From NCBI GenBank assembly GCA_963744005.1, contig CAVURU010000003.1, positions 124,001 through 188,000 on the forward strand: a stretch of DNA of 64,000 nucleotides. The letters are read 5' to 3'. Numbering within the stretch: position 1 is the stretch's first letter; each line of letters begins with the position of its first letter. Positions 19,692 through 28,576 of the stretch are shown here, one piece after another. The notes beneath the pieces were generated by a model. That model ran no database searches and had not been told where the DNA came from. It was given only the letters and a program-made list of their open reading frames with translations. Position numbers and translations under genes: made by a program. Source of the stretch: Palsa-504 sp963744005 (GTDB lineage: Bacteria; Actinomycetota; Actinomycetes; Streptosporangiales; Streptosporangiaceae).

Positions 19692-20255
19692 TCAGCCCAG
19701 CCCGGGCAGGGAGTCGCTGCTTGGCGCCGTGAACCCGGTGGCGTTCTTCAGCTGGTCGAACAGGCCGCTCGTGCCGTTGACATCGCCCGAGGTGGCGCTG
19801 CCGCCCTTGATCTTGCTCGTCAGGCTGGCCAGGCTGGCCTTGATGGTGTCGAGGTTAGGGACGTACTTGCACAAGGTCGGGTCGGCGGCGGCGTTCTGCG
19901 TGGCGTTGCTGAGCAGCTTGACGATGGCTGCGCTGGCCAGCCCGGCCTTGATGATCGCCGTGGTCCGCCCCTTGGCGCCCTTGCTGAACGTCCCCGCCTG
20001 GTAGGGCTTGTAGAGGTAGCGGTGGAACGCCCCGTAGGTCAGGGCCAGGTCGGCCAGCAGCCGGGTCTTGGGGATCTTACGGGTGCCGGCGCTGGCGCAG
20101 GCGGCCGCCGACGCCGAAGCGCTGTCGGCGACGGTACCGGACGCCGTCTGGCTCGCCGTGGCCGCGGCTTGCGTCGAACTGCTGGATGAGCTGCACGCGG
20201 CCGCTCCGCCCAGCACGATCATCAAGACCATGACCAGCGCCAGTATGCGCTTCAT
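19692..20255 (-). CDS. putative lipoprotein, function unknown
   Basis: 187 residues. MKRILALVMVLMIVLGGAAAC is a lipoprotein signal peptide, with a somewhat non-standard lipobox (AAAC), followed by a serine/alanine-rich linker (SSSSSSTQAAATASQTASG). The mature part has four cysteines at most and helical segments (LLADLALTYGAFHRYLYKPY, GRTTAIIKAGLASAAIVKLL). It would be anchored on the outer face of the membrane. It is divergent from the MFS exporter at 20474, across a 218-base regulatory spacer. No family recognised. Confidence 0.8.
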   Translation of the reverse strand: MKRILALVMVLMIVLGGAAACSSSSSSTQAAATASQTASGTVADSASASAAACASAGTRKIPKTRLLADLALTYGAFHRYLYKPYQAGTFSKGAKGRTTAIIKAGLASAAIVKLLSNATQNAAADPTLCKYVPNLDTIKASLASLTSKIKGGSATSGDVNGTSGLFDQLKNATGFTAPSSDSLPGLG

Positions 20256-20386
20256 CGATCACCCCCGGGGTCGCTCACGGTACCTACCCCAAGTGCGGCC
20301 CGGTCACGCCTCAGCCGGCGGCCGTCATCGTGGCGCTTGGGCGTCGCGATTCTTATTATTGGGCTGGGATATATTGCCCGGCCATC

Positions 20387-20409
20387 TAGTTGTTGCTATA
20401 ACGCAACTA
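20387..20409. promoter_or_regulatory. operator-like inverted repeat upstream of the MFS gene
   Basis: TAGTTG at 20387-20392 and CAACTA at 20404-20409 form an inverted repeat with an 11-base spacer, in an AT-rich patch 65 bases before the MFS start; ATATT at 20371 could serve as part of a -10. The size and symmetry suit a dimeric repressor site. No dedicated regulator is adjacent. Confidence 0.35.
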
Positions 20410-20473
20410 ATTGCCGTATGCGCCGGGGGCGGTCAGCCACGGAGCAGTGCCGGCCTCGCCGGGAGGAAACGTG

Positions 20474-22240
20474 GTGGCCCTTTCACCCCAGCCGCTGATC
20501 GGACCCCGCTACAAGTGGATTGCCCTGTCGAACACGACCATTGGCGTGCTGATGGTCACGATCAACCAGTCCATCGTGCTGATTGCCCTGCCCGACATCT
20601 TCCGCGGTATCGGCGTCAACCCGCTGCAGCCGGGCAACGGCGCCCTGCTGCTCTGGCTGCTCACGGGGTACTCGGTGGTCACCGCGGTGCTGGTGGTCAG
20701 CTTCGGCCGGCTGGGCGACATGTTCGGCCGGGTCCGGATGTTCAACCTCGGATTCACGATCTTCTCGGTGTTCTCGGTGCTGCTGGCGGTGACGTGGCTG
20801 AGCGGCACGGCGGCGGCGTGGTGGCTGATCGGGATACGGCTCCTGCAGGCCGTCGGCGGCGCGATGATCATGGCCAACTCCGCCGCGATCCTCACCGACG
20901 CGTTCCCGTCCGACCAGCGCGGTCTGGCGCTCGGGCTCAACCTGGTGGCGGCTTTGTCCGGGGTGTTCATCGGGCTGGTGCTCGGCGGGCTGCTCGCCCC
21001 GGTCAGCTGGCGGCTGGTCTTCCTGATCTCGGTCCCGATCGGCGTCACGGGCACCATCTGGTCCTACCTCAAGCTGCGCGAGCTTGGCATTCGCAAGCCG
21101 GCCAGGCTGGACTGGTGGGGCAACGGGTCCTTCGCTGTGGGCCTGGTCTCGGTGCTGGTCGGCATCACCTACGGCATCCAGCCCTATCACGGGCACGCGT
21201 TGGGCTGGACCAACCCGATGGTGCTCTCGCTGATCTTCGGCGGCCTGGCCGTGCTGGCGGTGTTCTGCGTGATCGAGACCAGGGTGCCCGCGCCGATGTT
21301 CCAGCTCTCGCTGTTCAAGATCCGCCCGTTCACGGCCGGGAACATAGCGGCCCTGCTGTCCGGCCTGGGCATAGGCGGCCTGCAGTTCATCGTGATCATC
21401 TGGCTGCAGGGTATCTACCTGCCGCTGCACGGCTACAGCTTTGAGAAGACCCCGCTATGGGCCGGCATCTCCATGATCCCGCTGACCACCGGATTCCTCA
21501 TCGCCGGGCCGATCGCCGGCTGGCTGTCCGACCGGTTCGGCGCCCGGCCGTTCGCCACCGGCGGCATGGTGCTGGCCGCGCTCTCGTTCGTCCTGCTCAA
21601 GCAGCTGCCGGTGAACTTCGAGTACTGGCAGTTCGCGGTCATCCTGTTCCTGAACGGCCTCGGCAACGGCATGTTCGCCTCGCCCAACCGGGCCGGGATC
21701 ATGAACAGCCTGCCGCCGGAACACCGCGGCGTCGGCGCGGGCATGAGCACGACGTTCATCAACACGGCCATGGTGCTGTCCAACGGCATCTTCTTCACGC
21801 TGATGGTCACGGGCCTGGCGTCGACGCTGCCCGCCGCCCTCAACCACGGCCTGGCCGCGCAGGGCGTGCCGCCGGCCGACGCGGCCCGGCTGGCCGCGCT
21901 GCCGCCGGTATCGATCCTGTTCGCCGCGCTGCTCGGCTACAACCCCATCCAGCAGCTGCTCGGTCCCGCCCTGGGCCACGTGTCGGCGAGCCATGCCGCC
22001 ATCCTCACCGGGCACTCGTTCTTGCCGTCGCTGATCTCGCCGCCGTTCCAGAATGGCCTGGACATCGCCTTTGACTTCGCGATCGCGAGCTGCCTGATCG
22101 CGGCCATAGCCTCGCTGCTGCGCGGCGGCCGGTACGTGTACGACCAGGACCACGTGTCGGTCGAGAAGGACGCCGGCGCGGAACCGGTAGGCCGCGACGA
22201 CCAGAGTGGCTCCGCGGGCCGGGCCCGGGCGATGCCCTAA
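20474..22240 (+). CDS. DHA2-type (14-helix) MFS drug/proton antiporter
   Basis: 588 residues, integral membrane. The MFS loop 2-3 motif appears as FGRLGDMFGRVRMF, and motif C-like sequence as LNLVAALSGVFIGLVLGGLLAP; WRLVFLISVPIG is the typical TM6 region of EmrB/QacA exporters. Alternating hydrophobic helices run throughout, with the 14-helix length (family ~480-560). A C-terminal hydrophilic tail ends in KDAGAEPVGRDDQ. It probably exports a small toxic or endogenous compound using the proton gradient. The start is GTG 20474 (or the GTG directly before it) because GGGAGGAA stands just upstream. A strong hairpin follows at 22275. Confidence 0.93.
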   Translation: MALSPQPLIGPRYKWIALSNTTIGVLMVTINQSIVLIALPDIFRGIGVNPLQPGNGALLLWLLTGYSVVTAVLVVSFGRLGDMFGRVRMFNLGFTIFSVFSVLLAVTWLSGTAAAWWLIGIRLLQAVGGAMIMANSAAILTDAFPSDQRGLALGLNLVAALSGVFIGLVLGGLLAPVSWRLVFLISVPIGVTGTIWSYLKLRELGIRKPARLDWWGNGSFAVGLVSVLVGITYGIQPYHGHALGWTNPMVLSLIFGGLAVLAVFCVIETRVPAPMFQLSLFKIRPFTAGNIAALLSGLGIGGLQFIVIIWLQGIYLPLHGYSFEKTPLWAGISMIPLTTGFLIAGPIAGWLSDRFGARPFATGGMVLAALSFVLLKQLPVNFEYWQFAVILFLNGLGNGMFASPNRAGIMNSLPPEHRGVGAGMSTTFINTAMVLSNGIFFTLMVTGLASTLPAALNHGLAAQGVPPADAARLAALPPVSILFAALLGYNPIQQLLGPALGHVSASHAAILTGHSFLPSLISPPFQNGLDIAFDFAIASCLIAAIASLLRGGRYVYDQDHVSVEKDAGAEPVGRDDQSGSAGRARAMP

Positions 22241-22274
22241 GGCGTGCCGCAGCCCGCCAAGGGCGGACATTAGG

Positions 22275-22314
22275 ACAGGGGCGGAACCAGGCCCCGGCCC
22301 GGATCCGCCCCTGT
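22275..22314 (+). terminator. stem-loop terminator after the MFS gene
   Basis: ACAGGGGCGGA at 22275-22285 and TCCGCCCCTGT at 22304-22314 form a perfect 11-bp stem with an 18-base loop, 34 bases after the MFS stop. There is no clear U-run, as is usual for high-GC actinomycete terminators. It also sits just left of the putative island boundary. Confidence 0.7.
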
Positions 22315-22334
22315 TCGGTGCCCCTAGGGGTCAG

Positions 22335-22352
22335 ACGTCGTAGTACAGCTCG
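22335..22352 (-). repeat. left attachment-like repeat: displaced 3' end of glnA
   Basis: Eighteen bases identical to the end of glnA. On the minus strand they read GAG CTG TAC TAC GAC GTC-type codons and are followed by TGA at 22331-22333, giving QKSELYYDV then stop, against EFELYYDV in GlnA. Identity stops one base beyond each side apart from a few scattered matches. This is how a displaced host gene end beside a left attachment site would look. Confidence 0.6.
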
Positions 22353-22607
22353 GACTTTTGGCGGTGGCTATGTAGCTGCCTCTATGCCGCTGAGCTGGTA
22401 CTTCAGTGTTCGTTGGTTCGCGACGTTTGACGGCTTCGATCAGTGCCCGACGGAACAGAAGCGGAAACAGGAGCAATGTCGATGGGAGGCAGGTCGTTCA
22501 CCGCCGGAATGCGGACCTGCGGACCAAGAGACGGCCTCGCCGATGCTGGCGATCGTCCAGGCCGGGTGCAGCGAGGTTGCTGCTCGCATTGCTGTCCAGT
22601 TTGGTGA
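22353..22607. other. no convincing gene between the left repeat and the isochorismatase gene
   Basis: Together with the terminator region this makes a 367-base gap. Open frames here are short, unlike any known family and lack host codon bias. GC is visibly lower than in the flanking genes. It may hold the promoter of the isochorismatase-like gene. Confidence 0.5.
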
Positions 22608-23165
22608 TTGACTAATTCTGTGGGCTTGGCGCTCTTGATCATCGACATGCAGGAAGCGCTCATACCCGTGATCTGGCAGGGTGATGAGCTGGCGGATCGG
22701 ATCGCAGTTCTGGCCCAGTCGGCCCGCGATCGGCATGTGCCGGTGATCTTTACCCAGCAGACCGGCCCTGCTGGCGGCCCGCTCGAGCCGGATCAGCCGG
22801 GTTGGCAGTTGAGTGCCAGGCTCGGAGTACAGCCAGCTGATCTGCGGCTCCGGAAGACGGCGACTGACAGCTTCTTCGACACCGGCCTGGCGGACCTCCT
22901 CGAGGTTCGTGACGTGGACACCGTCGTCATCACCGGAGTGGCCACAGATTTCTGCGTCGACGCCACTGCTCAAGCAGCGCTCAGCCACGGCCTGAATGTC
23001 ATCTTGGTCAGTGATGGGCACGCACCGGCGACGCGCGGCAATCCTGATGCGGGACTTTCGGCGGAACAGGTCAGAGACCACTACAACTGGGTACTGAGCC
23101 AGGCTATTCATCCCGGCGGCCAGGTGACTTTGCGTTCGGCAGCTGACGTATTCTCCGATCGCTAA
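22608..23165 (+). CDS. isochorismatase-family cysteine hydrolase
   Basis: 185 residues, the size of small isochorismatase/nicotinamidase-like hydrolases. Catalytic aspartate in LALLIIDMQEALIP, lysine in LRKTATDSFFDTGL, and nucleophilic cysteine in VVITGVATDFCVDATAQAAL, the V-x-T-x-x-C region with its cis-peptide G-V-A-T. It hydrolyses an amide or ester-like bond; substrate unknown. The start is taken as TTG 22608 because it gives the shortest leader before the first strand; GTG 22620 is an alternative. It is the first gene inside the putative island and has lower third-position GC than the core genes. Confidence 0.88.
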   Translation: MTNSVGLALLIIDMQEALIPVIWQGDELADRIAVLAQSARDRHVPVIFTQQTGPAGGPLEPDQPGWQLSARLGVQPADLRLRKTATDSFFDTGLADLLEVRDVDTVVITGVATDFCVDATAQAALSHGLNVILVSDGHAPATRGNPDAGLSAEQVRDHYNWVLSQAIHPGGQVTLRSAADVFSDR

Positions 23166-23282
23166 AAGCGGCTGCGGGACGAGAAGAAAAACCGGGGGTG
23201 TCCGCAGTGCGCGCCTCTAGCTAATGGCGGTCCGGGCATCCCGGGCTCGTCCATTGGACGAATCGACTGCGCGTTCCGAGGG

Positions 23283-23663
23283 TTACTCCCAGCGGCTGGC
23301 GTTGTCGTCGTTGAGTGTGCCGCCTGGCTCGGGAATGACGCAGAACAGCAGACCGGCCGGGTCACGCATCACCCACCAGGTGCGGGCCTGCTGGACCCGC
23401 TGCGCGCCAAGGTTTTCAAGTCGCTTCACTTCGGCGTCCAGGTCGTCGGTGTAGATGTCCATGTGGACGCGAGCCGGTCCCTCGCCGAGGTGCTGTATGA
23501 GCAACCCGATGTCCTGCCCGTGCAGCAGCCCGCCGTGGTACTCCGGACTATCGAGCTCGGGCAGGCTCCGCCCTGTGGCCGCCCCCCAGAACGACAATTC
23601 TTGGTCGTGATCTTCGCCCGGTACATCGATAACGATCGCCGCCACCCGACTGAAGTGCGCCAC
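23283..23663 (-). CDS. VOC-family (glyoxalase/bleomycin-resistance-like) protein
   Basis: 126 residues. One vicinal-oxygen-chelate module pair: RVAAIVIDVPGEDHDQELSFWGAATGRSL, then GLLIQHLGEGPARVHMDIYTDDLDAEVKRLENLGA and VMRDPAGLLFCVIPEP. The histidine/glutamate positions of metal-binding VOC enzymes are only partly kept (VHMDIYTDD, FCVIPEP), so it could be an enzyme or a binding protein. Such proteins are common cargo in accessory regions. It converges with the isochorismatase gene and is divergent from the LuxR ATPase gene at 23905. Confidence 0.85.
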   Translation of the reverse strand: MAHFSRVAAIVIDVPGEDHDQELSFWGAATGRSLPELDSPEYHGGLLHGQDIGLLIQHLGEGPARVHMDIYTDDLDAEVKRLENLGAQRVQQARTWWVMRDPAGLLFCVIPEPGGTLNDDNASRWE

Positions 23664-23904
23664 ACGGCCAGCCTATGCCTAGCACTGGGGGCCATCCTGA
23701 ATTGCGCAGTGACCTCTTCCGTATCAGTTCGGAGCGGCTAGTCGGCGGGACGCACCGACCTTAAGATGGATGGCGGTGGCGATGGGTCCAGGTAAGCCGC
23801 TATGCGGCGTCTTTGCTGTCACTTCTTCTGTCGGCCTCTGCCGCTGCTTGCTGTGGCGAGCCGGGGTGGGCGACAATCATTGTGAGGGTGCTGGGGGTCG
23901 GCTG

Positions 23905-26484
23905 ATGGAATTGCTGGAGCGGTCGTCGTTCTTGGACACGCTGGCCGGGTATGCAGCCGAGGCACGGCAGGGCAGTGGTCGGCTTGTGCTGGTGTCGGGT
24001 GAGTCGGGAATCGGCAAGACGGCGCTGGCCGAGGCGTTCCAGAGCCAGTTGCCCGAGGCACGCTGGCTGTGGGGGACCTGTGACGGGCTGCTGACTCCGC
24101 GGCCGCTGGGTCCGCTATTCGACATTGCTTCGCAGGCGGGCGGAAAGCTGTCTGAGCTGTGCGAGCAGGGTGCGCCGCGGGATCAGCTTTTCGGGGCGTT
24201 TGCTGCGGAGCTTGTTTCGCCGGCGTGGTTGACGGTCGTGGTCGTCGAGGACGTGCACTGGGCGGATGAGGCGACGATCGATCTGCTGAGCTTCGTGGGG
24301 CGTCGGCTGGCCCGGATGAGGGCGCTCATGCTGGTTACCTACCGGGAGGATGAGCTAGGCGAGGATCATCCGCTGCGCTTGCTGCTCGGGGACCTGGCCA
24401 CGCAGCGTGCCGTCAAGCGGATGGTGTTGCCGCCGCTGTCGACCGATGCTGTCAGGGAACTGGCCGGCCCGCGGCATGTGGATGCCAGCGAGCTATACCG
24501 GGTAACCGGCGGCAATCCGTTCTTCGTCAGCGAGGTCCTCGCCGCCGACTGGCCGTCCGTGCCGCCGACGGTACGCGACGCGGTCGGAGCCCGGCTGGCC
24601 CGGCTGAGTCCCGAGATCCGCGATGTGGTGCAAGTTGCGGCAGTAATCGGAACGCGGGTGGGCCGGTCGTTGCTGCGGTCGGTGACAGGTTCACCAGTCG
24701 AAGACCACCTGATAGCCGGAATCCTCGTGAGCGACCGGGACGGCCTGCGGTTCCGGCATGAGCTGGTCCGGATGGCCGTGCAGGCAGGCATCGCGCCGAA
24801 TCGTCAGTCGCAGCTGCATGCCCGCCTGCTCCGCGCGCTCGAGGAATGCGGGGACGCCGACCCTGCCGTGCTGGCTCACCACGCGGAACAGGCGCGTGAT
24901 GCGCAAGCTGTGTTGCGTCACGCCCCCGAGGCGGCCCGGTGTTCCTCCGCCCTGGGGGCCCATCGCGAAGCGGCGGCGCAGTTCCAGCGTGCTCTGCGTT
25001 TCGCCGCGGATGCTGACGAGCCGGGTCTGGCGGCGCTGCATGAGGGCGTCGCGGCTGAGTATTCGCTGCTCGACCGGTGGGAGGACGCCGAAGGAGCGCT
25101 GCATGCCGCGCTGGCGCTCCGGCACGGGCTCGGTGATGACCGGGGTGTCGGCGAGGACCTGAGCAAGCTATCGATCGCGTTGTGGCGGCTGTGCCGTGGT
25201 GAGGAGTCCGAGCAGGCGGCTGAGGAGGCCGTCCGTGTCCTGGAAGGCCTGCCGCCCGGCACGGAGCTCGCCTGGGCGTATGCGAACCTGGCGGCGAATT
25301 ACATGATGCTGGGCCGGATGAAACAAGCGATCGACGTCGGGGAGAGAGGCCGGGAGCTCGGCGAGCGCCTGCATCTCAGCGGGGTCGTGAGCCACACGCT
25401 CAACACGAACGGCGTGGCACAGAGCCACCTGGGCCAGGACGGGATGAGCTCGATCGAGCAGGCGCTGCGGATCGCGCTGGACGCGGACCTGCCCGAGGCG
25501 GCGGGGCGTTGCTACAGCAATCTGCAGAGCATCGGGTTCAGCTTGAACAGGGTCGACGTAGCGGAACGCTACTACACTGAGGGCCTTACCTACTGTGAGG
25601 AACGCGAGCTCGGCGTATATACCGCGTGCCTCATGGGAAACCGGGCCGACATCTTGCTGCTGCTGGGCCGGTGGGACGAGGCCGTGAACATCTGCACCCG
25701 TATGCTCAGCCAGCCCATCTCGCCGGTCAACCGGCTGAGCCCGCTGCAGGTGCTAGGCAGCATTCGGGGCCGCCGTGGGGAGGCCGGGGCCTGGGATCTG
25801 CTCGACGAGGCGCTACTCCTGGCTGAGGGGTCCGGTGAGCCGCAGTGCATCATGCCGGTGCGGGCGACTCGCGCGGAGCTGCGGTGGCTACAGGGAGACT
25901 TGCCACGAGCAGCGGCAGAGCTCGGCGCAGCTTACGATCCGGCGCACGACCTCGACCCCTGGGAAGCCGGATCCCTGGCCGTCTGGCTGGCCCGGCTGGC
26001 GCTGCCATCCGTCCCGCCATCGGACCTGCCCGAGCCATATGCCTTGGAGATCGCGGGAGACAGGCAGGGCGCAGCGGCCGCATGGCGGGACCAGGGCCGC
26101 CTCTACGACGCCGCGCTGGTCTGGCTAGCGTCTTCCGACGAAACCGAACTTCGAGCTGCCATAGCCACCTTCGACAAACTCGATGCCAGGACCGCCGCCG
26201 CCGCTGCTCGACGGCGGATGAAGGATCTCGGTATGACCGCGATCCCCCGCGGACCCCGCCCAGCGACCCGGGCCGCACCAGCCGGGCTGACCGCCCGCGA
26301 GCAGGAGGTCCTGGCGCTACTGTCAGAGGGCCTGTCAGACAAGGAGATCTCCTGCCTGCTGTTTATCTCCGAGCGGACCGTCCATCACCACGTCTCCGCC
26401 GTCTTGTCCAAGGTCGGCGTGCCATCCCGAACTGCGGCAGTCCGCGAGGCCGCTCGGATGAACATCGGAACTTCCGGGCACTGA
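23905..26484 (+). CDS. LAL-type LuxR regulator with AAA ATPase domain
   Basis: 859 residues, the usual LAL size. N-terminal ATPase: LVLVSGESGIGKTALAEAF (Walker A) and TVVVVEDVHWADEATIDLL (Walker B plus the H-W-A-D motif typical of LAL proteins). RVTGGNPFFVSEVLA follows, then a long TPR-like helical middle (~residues 330-720), and a C-terminal LuxR helix-turn-helix (LTAREQEVLALLSEGLSDKE, ISERTVHHHVSAVLSKVG). Such regulators often switch on secondary-metabolism or catabolic genes. The ATG at 23905 is chosen: it begins MELLERSSFLDTL, the standard start of this family, with GGGGG upstream. It is inside the putative island, and no biosynthetic cluster is next to it. Confidence 0.93.
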   Translation: MELLERSSFLDTLAGYAAEARQGSGRLVLVSGESGIGKTALAEAFQSQLPEARWLWGTCDGLLTPRPLGPLFDIASQAGGKLSELCEQGAPRDQLFGAFAAELVSPAWLTVVVVEDVHWADEATIDLLSFVGRRLARMRALMLVTYREDELGEDHPLRLLLGDLATQRAVKRMVLPPLSTDAVRELAGPRHVDASELYRVTGGNPFFVSEVLAADWPSVPPTVRDAVGARLARLSPEIRDVVQVAAVIGTRVGRSLLRSVTGSPVEDHLIAGILVSDRDGLRFRHELVRMAVQAGIAPNRQSQLHARLLRALEECGDADPAVLAHHAEQARDAQAVLRHAPEAARCSSALGAHREAAAQFQRALRFAADADEPGLAALHEGVAAEYSLLDRWEDAEGALHAALALRHGLGDDRGVGEDLSKLSIALWRLCRGEESEQAAEEAVRVLEGLPPGTELAWAYANLAANYMMLGRMKQAIDVGERGRELGERLHLSGVVSHTLNTNGVAQSHLGQDGMSSIEQALRIALDADLPEAAGRCYSNLQSIGFSLNRVDVAERYYTEGLTYCEERELGVYTACLMGNRADILLLLGRWDEAVNICTRMLSQPISPVNRLSPLQVLGSIRGRRGEAGAWDLLDEALLLAEGSGEPQCIMPVRATRAELRWLQGDLPRAAAELGAAYDPAHDLDPWEAGSLAVWLARLALPSVPPSDLPEPYALEIAGDRQGAAAAWRDQGRLYDAALVWLASSDETELRAAIATFDKLDARTAAAAARRRMKDLGMTAIPRGPRPATRAAPAGLTAREQEVLALLSEGLSDKEISCLLFISERTVHHHVSAVLSKVGVPSRTAAVREAARMNIGTSGH

Positions 26485-26629
26485 ACCGGGCACTGAACGG
26501 TGAAGGCGAGAACATTGAGAGCGTCGTCTTGGCTGAGCCGTCGGGCGGCGAAGGGCCGCCTGTTGCGATGCAGTTGGCGGATCGCTGGTTGATTGGCGAG
26601 CTGGGACACTTGTCAGGGAATACACGGTA

Positions 26630-26848
26630 GTGGGACAACTAGACCAAATACTCAAAGATGGTGAGCAATATCCCGCCCTGCGCATGATGCGTGTGGCGCC
26701 TGTAACAATCGTGGAGTTGGCGGCACTTAGACAGACAGTCGGGAATTTCACTGAGCCTGCAAAAGTATTTGGTCTCAGCGTTTCTCCGGACGATGCGACC
26801 ATAAGCGGCCCGGCGATATGGTTGACGCCGATTGCGATTTACAGGTAA
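26630..26848 (+). CDS. doubtful small ORF in a low-GC patch
   Basis: 72 residues from GTG, no family recognised, no signal or membrane helix. The N-terminal part (GQLDQILKDGEQYPALRMM) reads like a soluble helix, and composition is protein-like. Codons are far less GC-rich than the host, so it is either recently acquired or non-coding. It lies in the 641-base space between the LAL regulator and the convergent small ORF/MFS genes. Confidence 0.3.
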   Translation: MGQLDQILKDGEQYPALRMMRVAPVTIVELAALRQTVGNFTEPAKVFGLSVSPDDATISGPAIWLTPIAIYR

Positions 26849-26853
26849 GCCTC

Positions 26854-27111
26854 CTAGCGACCATGGCTGAGAGACAAGTCTGCGTCGTTCCCCCGAAGAC
26901 TTCGAGGTAGGCGCCTGTGCTGTCGAGTGCAGCGATACTTTGACACAGGCGCGCAGGGTGTCGGTCCCATAGTGTCTGTGATGTGAACCGCCTGGACCAG
27001 ATGGCTGATGCAGCCTTCGGGCCCGGCGCCGCTTGATCTAAGTAACGGCTCAATTCGGCAGTCCATGCGGAGCCGCAGTTGCAGTCGCATCTCCGGCTCA
27101 TACTTTGGCAT
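26854..27111 (-). CDS. doubtful 85-residue ORF downstream of the MFS gene
   Basis: It starts 14 bases after the stop of the MFS gene on the same strand, with CGGAG nine bases before the ATG, so translation is possible. The product (MPKYEPEMRLQLRLRM..., four cysteines, arginine-rich end) matches no family I know. Third-position GC is only moderate. A different frame here is also open. It could be a small partner of the transporter, or nothing. Confidence 0.3.
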   Translation of the reverse strand: MPKYEPEMRLQLRLRMDCRIEPLLRSSGAGPEGCISHLVQAVHITDTMGPTPCAPVSKYRCTRQHRRLPRSLRGNDADLSLSHGR

Positions 27112-27125
27112 AGCGATGTTCTCCG

Positions 27126-28394
27126 TTAGTCGCTGCTGACCTGGTCTTCGTTGGCATCAGCCATTGCGGCTCTGATGCCGGGGATTGTTATCAGGGCGCC
27201 GATGCCTGTGATGAGCGCGCCTGAGGCGATGAACGTCGCCGACATACCTGCGGATTGGGCGATCACTAGAAGCGCAAGACCGCCGACGATCTCTCCGGCA
27301 GTCTCGGCTTGGGACAGGAAGGAGTGAACCGTCGCCCTGACGTCGCTCGTCGTGCGCCGGTTTACCCAGATCACGCTGACCGCCCTGGTAACGCTGAAGG
27401 CGACACCGCTCGTGAAGATCAGGCCGATGCCGCCGATGATGACGTTGGGCGCGAGGGCCAGCATGACCAGTCCAGAGATACCTGCCAGGCATCCGAGCGC
27501 GTAAGCGCGGCGGGCTGCGCCAGGCCCTTCGATCCGTCTTTCTATAAGGCGCAGCGCGATGGCGCCGGCTGCGGATGCGAGAATCCCGATCACGGCGTAT
27601 GAGACGGTCGGGTCGCCGGGCAGGCCAAGACCGACGAGTCGTCGGGGAAACAGCCAGCTGATCATGGCTGCGCCGTTGATGGCCATCGTCGCTGCGAGCA
27701 CAAGTAGTATCTCCCGGTCCCGGTAGGCCAGGGCGATTCCCCGCCTGATCACAAGCAGAGAAGCGGCCCAGCGGTGTCCCTGGTGAGGCGTGAAGTTGTC
27801 CTCGGGAAACCTGGTCGCGACGAACACCCCCAGCAGCGCCATCGCCGCCCCGGAGACCACGATCGCGGCGGGGGGCCCGGCTGCCCAGGCGAGTAGGCCG
27901 AACGCCACCACCCCGGTCGCCCCGCCGGTGAGGTCCCAGCGGGCACGTGCGGCCAGGATCCGGGCGATCTGGCCGGGCTGGGCGAGCTCGTCCGTCAGCC
28001 AGGCGACGTCGGCCCCGCCGGAAAACGCCCAACCCAGACCCCAGAGCACCTGAGTGCAGACGATCAGCGGGTAGGCGGTCACGAAACCGGTCAGCATCAT
28101 TCCAGCAGCTAGGAACCCGTGCCCGGCGACCAGCGGCCACTTGCGGCTGAACGTGTCCGACCAGGCGCCCGCGGGGATGTCCGTGAGCGTGAGCGTGACC
28201 GCGATCACGATTCCGAGGCCGATAATCCCGGCGGCGGACAGACGCGCATTGATCACCAAGTAGATGCCCGAGGTAAGGACGTACCCTCGGTGGAACACGG
28301 CCCGCGCGAACGTCCACCGAAGGAAGACGACCGTGACACTGGGCTGCTTGTAATGGTTTCGGCAAGTCAGGATCCTGGGCTTGAGCGCGGGCAT
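27126..28394 (-). CDS. MFS transporter
   Basis: 422 residues with about twelve hydrophobic helices. The loop 2-3 MFS motif is present as DIPAGAWSDTFSRKWPLV (the G-x-x-x-D-x-x-x-R-K-x pattern), followed by FLAAGMMLTGFVTAYPLIV and LWGLGWAFSGGADVAWLTDEL, which resembles the TCR/tetV-like or multidrug MFS group. A second-half repeat of helices follows (SYAVIGILASAAGAIALRLIERR). It probably exports or imports a small compound; the direction is unknown. Codon bias is weaker than in the core genes, in keeping with island cargo. The N terminus (MPALKPRILTCRNHYKQ) is a short cytoplasmic leader. Confidence 0.85.
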   Translation of the reverse strand: MPALKPRILTCRNHYKQPSVTVVFLRWTFARAVFHRGYVLTSGIYLVINARLSAAGIIGLGIVIAVTLTLTDIPAGAWSDTFSRKWPLVAGHGFLAAGMMLTGFVTAYPLIVCTQVLWGLGWAFSGGADVAWLTDELAQPGQIARILAARARWDLTGGATGVVAFGLLAWAAGPPAAIVVSGAAMALLGVFVATRFPEDNFTPHQGHRWAASLLVIRRGIALAYRDREILLVLAATMAINGAAMISWLFPRRLVGLGLPGDPTVSYAVIGILASAAGAIALRLIERRIEGPGAARRAYALGCLAGISGLVMLALAPNVIIGGIGLIFTSGVAFSVTRAVSVIWVNRRTTSDVRATVHSFLSQAETAGEIVGGLALLVIAQSAGMSATFIASGALITGIGALITIPGIRAAMADANEDQVSSD

Positions 28395-28576
28395 TGACCA
28401 TCATGTCCTTCGGGTAGGCGGAAGCTGCCGTCTCGATGAACATGAGTGCCGCGCGCATCTGGATCCTCCTCCGGTGACCTTCCCCGGGACCGCCTTCAAT
28501 ACAGCAGCCGCCGCCAGGCAACCGCAACCCAATTACAGGCCCGCGGCCGGGTCACGGCCCCGCTTAGGGTGGCGGC
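28395..28576. promoter_or_regulatory. divergent upstream region of the MFS gene
   Basis: Between the MFS start and the HAD remnant. On the minus strand a short open frame with several ATGs (MRAALMFIETAASAYP) begins at 28460 and overlaps the MFS start in another frame; it could be an upstream leader peptide, but I see no independent support. No clear operator. Confidence 0.3.

Noticed and set aside
20068..21444. Plus-strand frame of ~458 residues across the lipoprotein and MFS genes
   Set aside because: Wrong frame relative to the clear MFS protein, and antisense to the lipoprotein.
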